Shown here one piece after another: positions 22,300 through 31,684 of a stretch of 38,344 nucleotides of DNA. A program made the position numbers and the translations under genes. Position 1 is the first letter of the stretch. Every line of letters starts with the position of its first letter. Under the pieces are notes generated by a model, which ran no database searches, was not told the origin of the DNA, and was given only the letters and a program-made list of their open reading frames with translations. This DNA comes from a bacterium (GTDB lineage Bacteria; Planctomycetota; J058; JAJDCP01), in NCBI GenBank assembly GCA_030428695.1, contig JAUIEM010000030.1:1-38344 (forward strand), read 5' to 3'.

Positions 22300-24642
22300 T
22301 CAGATGCCGATACCGAAGTTGATGTGGAAGAATTCACGGTCGTCACTTTCCTCGAGCTCGATCGGGACACCGAAGTCGAGGGACAACGGGGCCGGGAAGA
22401 TCGGCAGGCGCAGACGCACGCCCGCCCCGACCGAGACCCGAAGGCGGTCCCAGGTCCAGCGCCGCCAGTCGCGTTCGACGGCTCCCGCGTCGAGGAACAG
22501 GACGCCGCGCAGGGTGTTCCTGTACAGCGGGAAGGAGTACTCCGCCGTCCCGCGCAGCAGCGCCTCGCCGCCGACCGGGCGGTCGTCCTCCTGGGGTCCG
22601 ACCGTGCGCTGCTCGAAGCCGCGGATCGTGGTCGGACCGCCGGTGTAGAAGCGCTCGAAGATCGGCAGCTCGTCCTGGCCGCCGTACGCCGCTGCCCAGC
22701 CGAACTGGGAGCGGATGTGCAGGATGTGGGGGAGCTCGAAGGGCCACTTGAACAGGGCGGTGTAGTAGTCGCCGGTCGACAGCACCCGGTGGAAGTCCCA
22801 GTCACCGCCGAAGGCGCCGCCGGCGACCTCGTAGCGGCTGTTCAGCGACCAGCCCCCGACGATCAGCAGGTCGCGGCTGAACTCCCGGTAGTCGAAGACG
22901 ATGCCGATACGACCGAGGCTGAGAGCCGACTGGCCGGAGACCTCGATCACGTCCGCGACCGCGTCGGCCTCGACCTCGCCGATGAAGATGTCCTCGATCC
23001 GGTAGGCGAGCGTCACCCGGGTGTTGAGGTTGAGGTGGCGCCCGAACTCGACCTGGGCGCCGAGCCGCGAGTCGACGTAGTCACGCAGGAAGCGCTGGAA
23101 CAGAAAGCCGCTCAGCCCGAGCGAGAAGTTCGTGTCGAGGAAGTACGGCTCGCGGAAGGTCACGCTGTAGCTGCTGCGCTCGGTGCCCGGGCGCAGGTCG
23201 ATGCGGAAGCTCTGCCCGCCGCCGGCGAACGCCCGGCCCTCGATGACGTCCTGGAAGCTGTAGGGCACGCGGGCGATGTCGAAGTTGTTCTGCACCAGGC
23301 TGATCGAGCCGGAGAAGCCGAACGCTGACGAGAATCCGCCGCCGAGCCCGATCTGCCCGGTCTTGCCCTCGGTGACCGTCAGCTCGAGGTTGCGCTTGTC
23401 GGGGCTCGAGGCCTCGCTGAAGTCGGTGTCGAGGCCCTCGAAGAAGCCCTGCCTCGAGAGGTTGTTCAAGCTCTCGCCGAGCTTCTCGGAGTCGTACAGA
23501 TCGCCGGGTCGCAGGGTGAGCTGGCGCCGGATCACCTTGTCGGCGGTCTTGTCGTTGCCGTTGATGTTCACCCGCTCGACCGTGATCGGCTCGCCTTCGT
23601 CGATCGTGAAGGTGATGATGCAGCCGTTCTGCGAGTCGGTGTAGCGCAGGTCGAGCTTGACCTTGGCGAACAGGTGGGCCCGGGCGGAGTACAGCGCGCG
23701 GATGATGTTGACGTCGGCCTGGGTGCGCTCGCCGTTGAAGGGCTCGCCTTCTTTCTGCCGCATGCGGGCCTTGATCTGCTCTTCGGAGAACAGCGTGGCC
23801 CCGACGATCTCGATCTTCTCGACCCGGAAGCGCAGCCCCTCCTCGACCCGGACGCGGACGGTCAGCCACTCGCGGTCCTCGCTGAACTCCATCTCCCCGA
23901 GCCAGACCTTGGCGTTGAGGAAGCCCTGCGAGCGGGCGTAGATCTCGAGGTTGGCGATGTCGGCGGCGAAGGTCTCGGGGCTGTAGTCGCCTTCGTACAG
24001 GAGCCCGAGGAAGGCGTAGGCCTTGGTCTCCATATGGTCGAGCAGATCGTCGCGCTTCAGGATGTCGTTGCCGTCGAAGATGACCTCCTCGAGCCGCACC
24101 TGGGGGCCTTCGGAGACGACGTAGACCAGATCGATCCCGCCGTCGCCCGGCTCGAGCCGGACGCTGACGTCGACGAACAGGTAGCCCGCCTCCTTGTAGG
24201 TCTGCTCGATAAACTTGAGGTCGACGTCGACGAGGTAGCGGTTGTAGAGGTCGCCGGAGCGGATGTTGAGATAGTCGGCGAGGGAGTCTTTGTCGGGGTC
24301 CTCGAGGAGGTCCTCGAGGTTGTCGTGGCCGCTGAGCTTGACGGTGCGGCAGATCCGTCTTTCCCGTACCTCGAAGGTCAGGACGAGCCCGTCGGCCCGC
24401 TCTTCGAGGCGTACGCGTATGTCCCCGAGGAAGTCCCCGAGGTTGTACAGCCGCCGCATGTCCTCGGACACCACGAGCGGGTCGTAGGCGCCGCCCTCGG
24501 AGGATCGGATGCGGGTCTTGAGGTACTCGGCGGAGAGCTCGTTGAGACCTTCGAAGCGGATCTCGGCGATCGGCTTGCCGACGAGGGAGTCCTGCGCCCA
24601 GAGCGAGGTCGTCGCCAGCACGATCAAGCTGAGGTTTCGCAT
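22300..24642 (-). CDS. bamA: Outer membrane protein assembly factor BamA (Omp85)
   Basis: 780 residues; signal peptide ends LWAQ. POTRA repeats follow (about 22-410), each with a beta strand, GN and GDLY-type turns, for example EEVIFDGNDILKRDDL and VERVNINGNDKTADKVI. The C-terminal Omp85 barrel (about 420-780) carries the conserved FYTGGPTTIRGFEQ loop-6 motif and GGEALLRGTAEYSFPLY. The protein ends in FHINFGIGI, so the last residue is Ile, not the usual Phe/Trp. It inserts beta-barrel proteins into the outer membrane. It is 27 bases after dnaB and 14 before ompH. Confidence 0.95.
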   Translation of the reverse strand: MRNLSLIVLATTSLWAQDSLVGKPIAEIRFEGLNELSAEYLKTRIRSSEGGAYDPLVVSEDMRRLYNLGDFLGDIRVRLEERADGLVLTFEVRERRICRTVKLSGHDNLEDLLEDPDKDSLADYLNIRSGDLYNRYLVDVDLKFIEQTYKEAGYLFVDVSVRLEPGDGGIDLVYVVSEGPQVRLEEVIFDGNDILKRDDLLDHMETKAYAFLGLLYEGDYSPETFAADIANLEIYARSQGFLNAKVWLGEMEFSEDREWLTVRVRVEEGLRFRVEKIEIVGATLFSEEQIKARMRQKEGEPFNGERTQADVNIIRALYSARAHLFAKVKLDLRYTDSQNGCIITFTIDEGEPITVERVNINGNDKTADKVIRRQLTLRPGDLYDSEKLGESLNNLSRQGFFEGLDTDFSEASSPDKRNLELTVTEGKTGQIGLGGGFSSAFGFSGSISLVQNNFDIARVPYSFQDVIEGRAFAGGGQSFRIDLRPGTERSSYSVTFREPYFLDTNFSLGLSGFLFQRFLRDYVDSRLGAQVEFGRHLNLNTRVTLAYRIEDIFIGEVEADAVADVIEVSGQSALSLGRIGIVFDYREFSRDLLIVGGWSLNSRYEVAGGAFGGDWDFHRVLSTGDYYTALFKWPFELPHILHIRSQFGWAAAYGGQDELPIFERFYTGGPTTIRGFEQRTVGPQEDDRPVGGEALLRGTAEYSFPLYRNTLRGVLFLDAGAVERDWRRWTWDRLRVSVGAGVRLRLPIFPAPLSLDFGVPIELEESDDREFFHINFGIGI

Positions 24643-24669
24643 GCGGGGCTCTCTGCGCCGGGGGGCCGG

Positions 24670-25995
24670 CTAGTCCTCGTAGTAGTTCTCGAACCGCATC
24701 TCCGACGCGATGAAGGTCAGAGGGATGGTGCCGGTCGCCCCGTTGCGGTGCTTGGCGACGATCAGCTCGGCCTTCCCCTTCACCTCCTCCTTGTCGGGAC
24801 GGTAGTACTCCTCGCGGAACAGGAGCCAGATCAGGTCGGCGTCCTGCTCGATCGCGCCCGATTCACGCAGGTCGGACATGCGGGGGCGTTTCGATTCCCG
24901 CTGCTCGACCGCGCGTGAGAGCTGTGCGAGTGCGATGATAGGGATCTCGAGCTCTTTCGCCAGCCCTTTGAGGGAGCGCGAGATGTAGGAGATCTCCTGC
25001 TGCCGGCTATCTTCCTTGCCGCTGCCGGTCATCAGCTGGAGGTAGTCGATCAGGATCAACTCGATCTTGTGCTGGACGAACTGGCGGCGCGCCTTGGCCC
25101 GCAGCTCCGTGACGGAGATGGCGGGGGTGTCGTCGATGTAGATCTTCGCCTCGCTCAGCTGCCCGGCCGCTTCGGTCAGCTTGAGCCAGTCGCCGTCGGT
25201 CAGCTCGTTCTTGCGCAGCTTGTGGCCGTTGACGTGGGCGGTCCCGCACAGAAGGTTGTTGCCGAGCTGCTCCTTGCTCATCTCCAGGCTGAAGATCGCG
25301 ATCGAGCGGTTGTCCTTGAGGGCCGCGTTGCGGGCGATGTTCAGGGCGAAGGTGGTCTTTCCCATACTCGGCCGCGCCGCGAGGATGATCAGCTCCGAGC
25401 CGTGCAGGCCGGTCGTCATCTCGTCGAGCTTGTAGAAGTCGGTCTTGACGCCAAAGGGCTTGGCGTTCGACTCGAGCAGCGTAAAGGTGTGCATCAAGAT
25501 CTCCTTGATGCTCGCCGCCTCGTGGGAGATCCGCTGCTGGGTCGCCTCGAGGAACTTCTTCTCCGCCTGGTCGACCTGCAGGGGCGCGCGTTCGCCGGAC
25601 TCGAAGGTCTCCTGCACGATCTCGGTGCAGGTCGTGATCAGGCTGCGCAGCAGCGACTTGTCCCGCACGATCTCCGCGTAGTACGGCCCGTTGGCCGCCG
25701 TCGGCACCGCCTCGGTCAGCTCGGTCAGGTAGGGGACGCCGCCGATCTCGTCGAGCAGACCGGCCCGCTCGAGCTCCTCGCGCAGGATCAGGAGGTCGCA
25801 GGCGCGGCTCTCGTCGTGCAGCTTGCAGACGATCTCGAAGATCTTCTGGTGCGCCGCGCGGTAGAAATGCTTGGCCTCGAGGGTCTGGGCCACGTCGTCC
25901 ATGATGCCGTTGTCGAGCAGGATCGAACCGAGCACTGAGCGTTCGGCCTCGAGATCCTGGGGCGGGACCCGGTCGAAGACAGCTGTGCTCTCCAT
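24670..25995 (-). CDS. dnaB: Replicative DNA helicase DnaB
   Basis: 441 residues, close to the usual length. The N-terminal helical domain begins PPQDLEAERSVLGSILLD. The RecA-like domain carries Walker A ARPSMGKT (207-214), SLEMSKEQL, Walker B LILIDYLQLM, ALAQLSRAVEQR and the C-terminal KHRNGATGTIPLTF. No intein interrupts these motifs. It unwinds DNA at the replication fork as a hexamer. It follows rplI after a 151-base gap containing a strong hairpin, and precedes bamA. Confidence 0.96.
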   Translation of the reverse strand: MESTAVFDRVPPQDLEAERSVLGSILLDNGIMDDVAQTLEAKHFYRAAHQKIFEIVCKLHDESRACDLLILREELERAGLLDEIGGVPYLTELTEAVPTAANGPYYAEIVRDKSLLRSLITTCTEIVQETFESGERAPLQVDQAEKKFLEATQQRISHEAASIKEILMHTFTLLESNAKPFGVKTDFYKLDEMTTGLHGSELIILAARPSMGKTTFALNIARNAALKDNRSIAIFSLEMSKEQLGNNLLCGTAHVNGHKLRKNELTDGDWLKLTEAAGQLSEAKIYIDDTPAISVTELRAKARRQFVQHKIELILIDYLQLMTGSGKEDSRQQEISYISRSLKGLAKELEIPIIALAQLSRAVEQRESKRPRMSDLRESGAIEQDADLIWLLFREEYYRPDKEEVKGKAELIVAKHRNGATGTIPLTFIASEMRFENYYED

Positions 25996-26074
25996 CCACT
26001 CCCCGCTCGGGCTCGGGCCCAGCTTCGCAACTCTGTGTCATCGGCGCATCACGGCGGAGGCATACGTCCGCCGT

Positions 26075-26098
26075 CGGCCTGAAGCGCTCTTCAGGCCG
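26075..26098. other. Perfect 10-bp hairpin between rplI and dnaB
   Basis: CGGCCTGAAG, a CGCT loop, then CTTCAGGCCG. No T-run follows on either strand, so it is not a typical intrinsic terminator. It could act as an RNA stability or partial termination element that separates rplI from dnaB expression. Confidence 0.6.
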
Positions 26099-26146
26099 GG
26101 GCGGCCGCCCGCGGGATGCTATTCGGTCTCGGCGGTCGGGCCTGGC

Positions 26147-26596
26147 TCAGGAGCTCTTCTCGACCACCCACAGCTTGACCTCGGCCTCGACCTCGGTGTG
26201 CAGACGCAGGCGCACGGTGTAGACACCGAGCTCCTTGATCGGCTGGTCGAGCAGGACCTGGCGCACATCGATGGTGTGGCCCTCGTCGGTCAGCGCCTTC
26301 GCGATCATCGGAGCGCTCACCGAGCCGTACAGGTGGCCGGTCTCGCTCGCCTCGACCGGGATCGAGATCGAGGTCGCGCCGAGCTTGTTCGCGACGGCCT
26401 CGAACTTCTCCTTACGCCGCGACTCGAGCGCGACGAGCTTGCGCTTCTCGTGCTGCAGCTGCTTGAGGTTGCCCTTGGTGACCGCGACGGCGATGCCCTT
26501 GGGCAGGAGGTAGTTGCGGGCGTAGCCCGGACGCACCTTGACGATGTCGCCGACGCTGCCCAGTTTGCTGACGTCCTGTCGGAGGAGGACTTCCAT
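26147..26596 (-). CDS. rplI: Ribosomal protein bL9
   Basis: 149 residues, the usual length. ATG preceded by AAGGAG. The N-terminal domain has the bL9 signature LGSVGDIVKVRPGYARNYL and PKGIAVAVT, then the long central helix, and a C-terminal domain ending in EVEAEVKLWVVE. It binds 23S rRNA near the L1 stalk base. It lies directly between rpsF and dnaB. Confidence 0.96.
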   Translation of the reverse strand: MEVLLRQDVSKLGSVGDIVKVRPGYARNYLLPKGIAVAVTKGNLKQLQHEKRKLVALESRRKEKFEAVANKLGATSISIPVEASETGHLYGSVSAPMIAKALTDEGHTIDVRQVLLDQPIKELGVYTVRLRLHTEVEAEVKLWVVEKSS

Positions 26597-26663
26597 GGCT
26601 TTCTCCTTGCCGGCCGGAGCCGGTGGCTTGCGGAGGTGGGAATCCCACCCGTTGTCTCAGGGG

Positions 26664-26681
26664 CCGGCCGCGGACGGCCGG
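26664..26681. other. Hairpin between rpsF and rplI
   Basis: CCGGCCG, a CGGA loop, then CGGCCGG. It sits in the 104-base gap where many bacteria carry rpsR or ssb. No T-run on the transcribed strand. Function unknown; it could tune rplI expression. Confidence 0.5.
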
Positions 26682-26700
26682 TTTCCGGCGAAAAGGCGAC

Positions 26701-27048
26701 TCAGGAGGTCGCGGTCTTCTCTTCCTCTTCTTCCTTGCTCGGATCCTTGACGTGGTCCGGGCGGTCGTCGCGCAGGATCATGTGGCGCAGCACGCGCTCC
26801 TTCAGCCGCAGGTCGCGGTCGAGGTTCTCGATCTGGCCGGGATCGCCGTTGAAGAAGAGCAGCATGTAGGTCGCGCGGCGCAGCTTGTTGATCTCGTAGG
26901 CGAGCTTCCGGTCGCCCCACTTCTCGAGGCTGGTGACCTCACCGCCATTCGCGGTGATCAGGCCACGCACCAGCTCTTCACACTCGTCCCAGTTCTTCGA
27001 CGCGTCAGACGTGTCGAACAGCACCATCATCTCATACTCGTTGGTCAT
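26701..27048 (-). CDS. rpsF: Ribosomal protein bS6
   Basis: 115 residues. NEYEMMVLFDTS opening, GEVTSLEKWGDRKLAYEI and the ATYMLLFF strand are characteristic. The C-terminus ends in an acidic tail (KEEEEEKTATS), a site that ribosomal modification enzymes extend with glutamate in some bacteria. bS6 pairs with bS18 on the 30S platform. Its start lies inside the last codons of pth (17-base overlap), implying coupled translation. Confidence 0.95.
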   Translation of the reverse strand: MTNEYEMMVLFDTSDASKNWDECEELVRGLITANGGEVTSLEKWGDRKLAYEINKLRRATYMLLFFNGDPGQIENLDRDLRLKERVLRHMILRDDRPDHVKDPSKEEEEEKTATS

Positions 27049-27691
27049 CGCTATTTCCCTTCGCTCCCGACGTCTCGGCGGTCTCGCCGCTCTCTTCGTC
27101 GGGCCTGGCCGGGTCGGCCAAGGAGATTCCGTTGAACTTGTTCATCGCTGCCAGGGAACCTTTCCCGAGCCAGGCCTCGACGGCCTCGACCGACAGCTTG
27201 ATCACCTTTGTCACCAGCTCCTGCTCTTCGTCGCGGAACCTGCCCAGCACGTGGTCGACGAGACCGTAGGCGGGCTGGCCCACGCCGACGCGCAGGCGGG
27301 TGTACTCTCTCGTTCCCAGCACGCCCTCGACGGACTTCAGTCCGTTGTGCCCCCCGGCGGACCCGCGTTGGCGGATGCGGATCTTGCCCAGGGGGAGGGC
27401 GACATCGTCACACAAGATCAAGACCTGCGCGGCCTCGAGCTTGAAGAACCGCGTGAATCCGAGCAGCGCGCGGCCGCTGAGGTTCACGTAGGTGTGGGGC
27501 TCGACCAGGTAGACCTTCCGGCCTTGCACCTGTCCCTGTCCCCACCGGGACTCGAACTTCGCCCGGTCGAGCGCCACGTTCCAGCGCAGCGCACACTCGC
27601 GGAGCACATCGAAGCCGATGTTGTGGCGCGTCTGCTCGTACTTGCGCCCGGGATTCCCGATCCCGAGCAGGAGAGCCGGCGCGTCTTCCAT
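27032..27691 (-). CDS. pth: Peptidyl-tRNA hydrolase
   Basis: 219 residues; about 20-25 longer than typical because of a polar C-terminal tail. Active-site elements: GIGNPG (Asn), TRHNIGF (catalytic His), LCDDVALPLG (Asp) and GSAGGHNGLKS (Asn). One conserved methionine in the PxTYMNxSG motif is Val here (PHTYVNLSG). It releases tRNA from prematurely ended peptides. It follows rplY after 5 bases, a conserved pairing, and overlaps rpsF. Confidence 0.95.
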   Translation of the reverse strand: MEDAPALLLGIGNPGRKYEQTRHNIGFDVLRECALRWNVALDRAKFESRWGQGQVQGRKVYLVEPHTYVNLSGRALLGFTRFFKLEAAQVLILCDDVALPLGKIRIRQRGSAGGHNGLKSVEGVLGTREYTRLRVGVGQPAYGLVDHVLGRFRDEEQELVTKVIKLSVEAVEAWLGKGSLAAMNKFNGISLADPARPDEESGETAETSGAKGNSDDQRV

Positions 27692-27696
27692 GCGGC

Positions 27697-28386
27697 CTAG
27701 CCCTCGCCCTCAGCCGGCGCGGCCTCGCCGTCACCTTCGTGGGTCTCCGTGTAGGCCTCGGCGGCGGCAGCGGCCTCCGCCGCCTCCGCGGCCTCCGCCG
27801 CCTTGGCGGCTTCGTGGGCGGCCTGGGCAGCGGCGCCGCGCACACCGCAGATCACGGTGCCGGCGTCGCTGACCAGCTCGCCGCCCTCGGGCAGCTCGAG
27901 GTCGCTGGCCTTGAGCTCCTGGTCGAGGCCGATCCCGGAGATGTCGTGGACGAGCACGTCGGGGATCGCGCCGGGCACGATCGCGATCCGCAGCTTCCAG
28001 ACCTCCTGGAAGAAGTTGCCGCCCTGGCCGAGCCCTTCGGGCACGCCGTCGAGGCGCAGCGGGATCTCGAGCTTCAGCTTGGTGTCCTCACCGGCCCGGA
28101 TCAGGTCGATGTGGAGGATTTCGTCGAGGGTCGCGTCCCAGTCGATCTTCTGGAACACGGCATACTCTTCGCCGCCGCCGGGAATGGCGAGCTTGAGCAC
28201 CTTCTGCTTGTTCTTGATGATCTGGTGCACGTCGTCGGTCTTCATCGACAGCGAGACCGCGGGGCCGTTCCCCCCGTACAGGTTGATCGGGGTGTAGCCG
28301 CCCGCGCGGATCTTCTTCGCGGCACGCCGGCCGAGCCCGTCACGGGCTTTCAGCTCGGTCGCTGGCTTGGTGGCGAGTGTGCTCAT
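27697..28386 (-). CDS. rplY: Ribosomal protein bL25 (TL5/CTC type)
   Basis: 229 residues from ATG 28386, with AGGAG 8 bases upstream. The N-terminal 5S-rRNA-binding domain (LKARDGLGRRAAKKIRAGG to DEILHIDLIRAGED) is followed by the CTC-type beta domain (PDVLVHDISGIGLDQELK, GTVICGVRG). The last ~45 residues are an Ala/Glu-rich helix typical of long forms but with unusually regular AAEAAEAA repeats. It binds 5S rRNA in the 50S subunit. Operon order prs-rplY-pth is widely conserved. Confidence 0.93.
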   Translation of the reverse strand: MSTLATKPATELKARDGLGRRAAKKIRAGGYTPINLYGGNGPAVSLSMKTDDVHQIIKNKQKVLKLAIPGGGEEYAVFQKIDWDATLDEILHIDLIRAGEDTKLKLEIPLRLDGVPEGLGQGGNFFQEVWKLRIAIVPGAIPDVLVHDISGIGLDQELKASDLELPEGGELVSDAGTVICGVRGAAAQAAHEAAKAAEAAEAAEAAAAAEAYTETHEGDGEAAPAEGEG

Positions 28387-28412
28387 GGTGGACTCCTGGA
28401 GGACGACGCCTC

Positions 28413-29362
<950 letters not shown>

Positions 29363-29366
<4 letters not shown>

Positions 29367-30631
29367 CGTCCTGCCTCCTCGCGGGCCCGCAGGCGCCGCG
29401 CCGGAACACCGGCCCAGACCTCGCCGGGGCCGACCGGCTGGTTTTTGGTCACGACCGCGCCGGCCGCCGTCACGGCCCCCGCCCCGACGGCCAGCGGCGC
29501 GATCAACACGCTGCCGCTGCCGATGAACGCCCGTTCGCCGACCTCGGTCCGTGCCTTGGTGCGGCCGTCGTAGTTGGCCGTGATCGTGCCCGCGCCGATG
29601 TTGGCGCGGCTGCCGATGTCCGCGTCGCCGAGGTAGCTGAGGTGCTTGGCCTTGGCGTAGGGCCGGAGCCGGGCCTTCTTGGTCTCGACGAAGTTGCCGA
29701 CCTCCGCGCCTTCCTCGAGTACCGTCCCGACCCGGAGGTGCGCGAAGGGACCGACGACGGCCCCCGCCTGCAGCTCGACGCCGCGCCGCAACACGCAGAA
29801 GGGGAGGATGCGCGCGCCCGGGGCGATGCGCACCTCCGCCTCGATGAAGGTCTGGGCGGGCGACTCGATCTCGACGCCCCGGGCCAGGTGCTCCTCGACC
29901 ACGCGGCCCCGGAGGTGCTCGCACATCCGCGCGAGCTGCCCGCGGTCGTTGACGCCCCAGATCTCCTCCTCGCGGCTCGCGAGCACGGCGTGGCAGGAGC
30001 GGCCCTGGGACACCCGGCGCGCGACGACGTCGGTCAGGTAGTACTCGCCGCTGACCTCGCTGGGAGCGAGCGCCTCGAGGTCGGCGACCAGCCCGTCGGC
30101 GCGGAAACAATAGCAGCCCGAGTTCACCTCGGCGAGCGCGCGCTCGGCGTCGGTCGCGTCCTTCTCCTCGACGATCCCGGCCAGGGCACCGGCCGGGTCG
30201 CGGAGGATGCGGCCGTAGCCGAACGGCCGCGCGACGCGACAGCTCAACACCGTCACCGCCGCCCCGCGCTCCTGGTGGAGCCCACGCAGACGACGCAGTG
30301 TGTCGGCCTCGATCGCCGGCGCGTCGCCGTTCATCACCAGGATGTCGCCGGAGGTCTGGGAGATCGCCTCACGAGCCGCGAGCAGCGCATCGCCGGTGCC
30401 GCGCTGCTCCTGCTGGACGACGTACTCGACGCGATCGCCGAGCAGGCTGCGGAAGGCCTCGTGCTCCGCCGGGACGACCGCCACCACGCGCTCGGCCCCT
30501 GCCGCGCGCGCGGCAGCGACCACCCACTCGACCAGGGAGCGGCCGAGGGCGCGGTGCAGAACCTTCGGCAACGGCGAGCGCATGCGCACCCCCTTGCCGG
30601 CAGCGAGGACGATCGCGGTCAGATCGGACAC
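29363..30631 (-). CDS. glmU: Bifunctional GlmU: GlcN-1-P acetyltransferase / GlcNAc-1-P uridylyltransferase
   Basis: 422 residues from GTG 30631, with GGAAGG about 9 bases upstream; about 35 shorter than E. coli GlmU. The pyrophosphorylase domain has LAAGKGVRMRSPLPKVLH, QQEQRGTGDAL and NGDAP. The C-terminal left-handed beta-helix has GPFAHLRVGTVL, EVGNFVETKKA, AKHLSYLGDA (catalytic His) and NIGAGTITANYDG. It produces UDP-GlcNAc for peptidoglycan and for the LpxA/LpxC pathway encoded in the same run. The coding region begins only 25 bases after the tRNA-Gln 3' end. Confidence 0.95.
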
Positions 30632-30656
30632 GGACTCTTCCTTCCTCGAGACACGA

Positions 30657-30728
30657 TTACCCCGCCTGGACTCGAACCAGGAATAGCGGCACCAAAAACC
30701 GATGTGTTGCCAATTACACCACGGGGTA
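30657..30728 (-). tRNA. tRNA-Gln (anticodon TTG)
   Basis: 72-base cloverleaf on the minus strand. Acceptor TACCCCG pairs with CGGGGTA, the D-stem is GTGT/ACAC, and the T-arm is CCTGG-TTCGAGT-CCAGG. The anticodon loop TTTTGGT places TTG at 34-36. The 27-43 pair is a T/C mismatch and 31-39 a wobble. Discriminator A; CCA is not encoded. Confidence 0.93.
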
Positions 30729-30838
30729 GGGACGGCGGCCTCTGCTCCCGACGAGGCTCCTGGCGTTCCCCGGCAGGCGCGACAGCACGTCGGTGCCCAC
30801 GACGTCCCGTTTCCCGCGCATGCACCGGGGGGCGCGGT

Positions 30839-30867
30839 AGTCTATATGCCGCGCCGGGGTGCGTCAA
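30839..30867 (-). promoter_or_regulatory. Sigma-70 promoter for tRNA-Gln and the glmU operon
   Basis: Minus strand: TTGACG (30867-30862), 17-base spacer, TAGACT (30844-30839). Five and four consensus matches with ideal spacing. Transcription would begin near 30832, about 100 bases before the mature tRNA 5' end. Confidence 0.6.
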
Positions 30868-30974
30868 TTCTCTTTTTCGGACGACCGGGGCGTCGCTCGG
30901 AGCACGGCAGCGGTCGGGGGCGGGACCGAGCGCCGGACGATGGGCTGTCGGCCACGGAATCGCACACTCGGCTC

Positions 30975-31003
30975 TTGACGCGGAGCGGCGTCTTGTCTAA
31001 CTT
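30975..31003 (+). promoter_or_regulatory. Sigma-70 promoter of rex
   Basis: TTGACG (30975-30980), 17-base spacer, TAACTT (30998-31003), giving a leader of about 30 bases before TTG 31040. It diverges from the tRNA-Gln promoter, the two -35 boxes lying about 107 bases apart. No clear Rex operator (TTGTG-N8-CACAA) was seen. Confidence 0.55.
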
Positions 31004-31039
31004 CCTCGCCTCCCATGTCCGGATCAGGTAACACAGCGC

Positions 31040-31672
31040 TTGTTTCCTTCTAAAGGCAAGGACATCCCCAAAGGCGTCTCGATGCGCCTGTCGCTCTACC
31101 TCCGGCGCCTCGAGCGGCTCCGGCAGGGCGGCCGCAGCACGGTCTCGTCCGCCGACCTGGCGTCGGCGCTCGGACTGCGCGCCGCGCAGGTGCGCAAGGA
31201 CCTCGCCTACTTCGGGCAGTTCGGCTCGGCCGGGGTCGGCTATCGGGTCGAGCATCTGATCCCGGAGATCCGGAAGATCCTCGGCACCGACCGCACCTGG
31301 GGAGTCGGGCTGATCGGGCTCGGTAACCTCGGCAGCGCGTTGATCAAGTACGCCGGCTTCGAGCAGCGGGGCTTCCGCATCGACGCGATCTTCGACACCG
31401 ACCGCAAGGTCGTCGGCACCGAGGCGAAGCCCGGGCTGACGGTCCTGCACGTCGACGCCCTCGCCGCGACCTTCCGCGCGCTGGGTCTCAAGCTCGCCAT
31501 CCTCGCCGTGCCGCCCTCGGCCGCGCAGCAGATCGCCGACGTGCTCGTCACCGTCGGCGTGCGCGGCATCCTGAACTTCGCCCCGATCGCGCTGACGGTG
31601 CCCGACTCGGTGCACGTCAGCACCGTCGATCTCGCCGTGCAGCTCGAGCAACTCTCCTTCCTCCTGAACTGA
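31040..31672 (+). CDS. rex: Redox-sensing transcriptional repressor Rex
   Basis: 210 residues. TTG 31040 is chosen because the conserved N-terminal IPK...RLxxYLRxL segment (IPKGVSMRLSLYLRRLERL) lies upstream of the first ATG (31082), and no other start exists after an in-frame stop. The winged helix contains SSADLASALGLRAAQVRKDL and YFGQFGSAGVGY. The NAD-binding fold has GLIGLGNLGSAL and IFDTD, then NFAPIAL and VDLAVQLEQLSF for the domain-swapped dimer. Rex senses the NADH/NAD ratio and represses fermentation and respiration genes. The next gene starts 12 bases later. Confidence 0.93.
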   Translation: MFPSKGKDIPKGVSMRLSLYLRRLERLRQGGRSTVSSADLASALGLRAAQVRKDLAYFGQFGSAGVGYRVEHLIPEIRKILGTDRTWGVGLIGLGNLGSALIKYAGFEQRGFRIDAIFDTDRKVVGTEAKPGLTVLHVDALAATFRALGLKLAILAVPPSAAQQIADVLVTVGVRGILNFAPIALTVPDSVHVSTVDLAVQLEQLSFLLN

Positions 31673-31684
31673 GCGAGACGAACC

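Noticed and set aside
31082..31084. ATG 31082 as the rex start
   Set aside because: It would remove the conserved IPKGVS segment in front of RLSLYLRRL that Rex proteins share.
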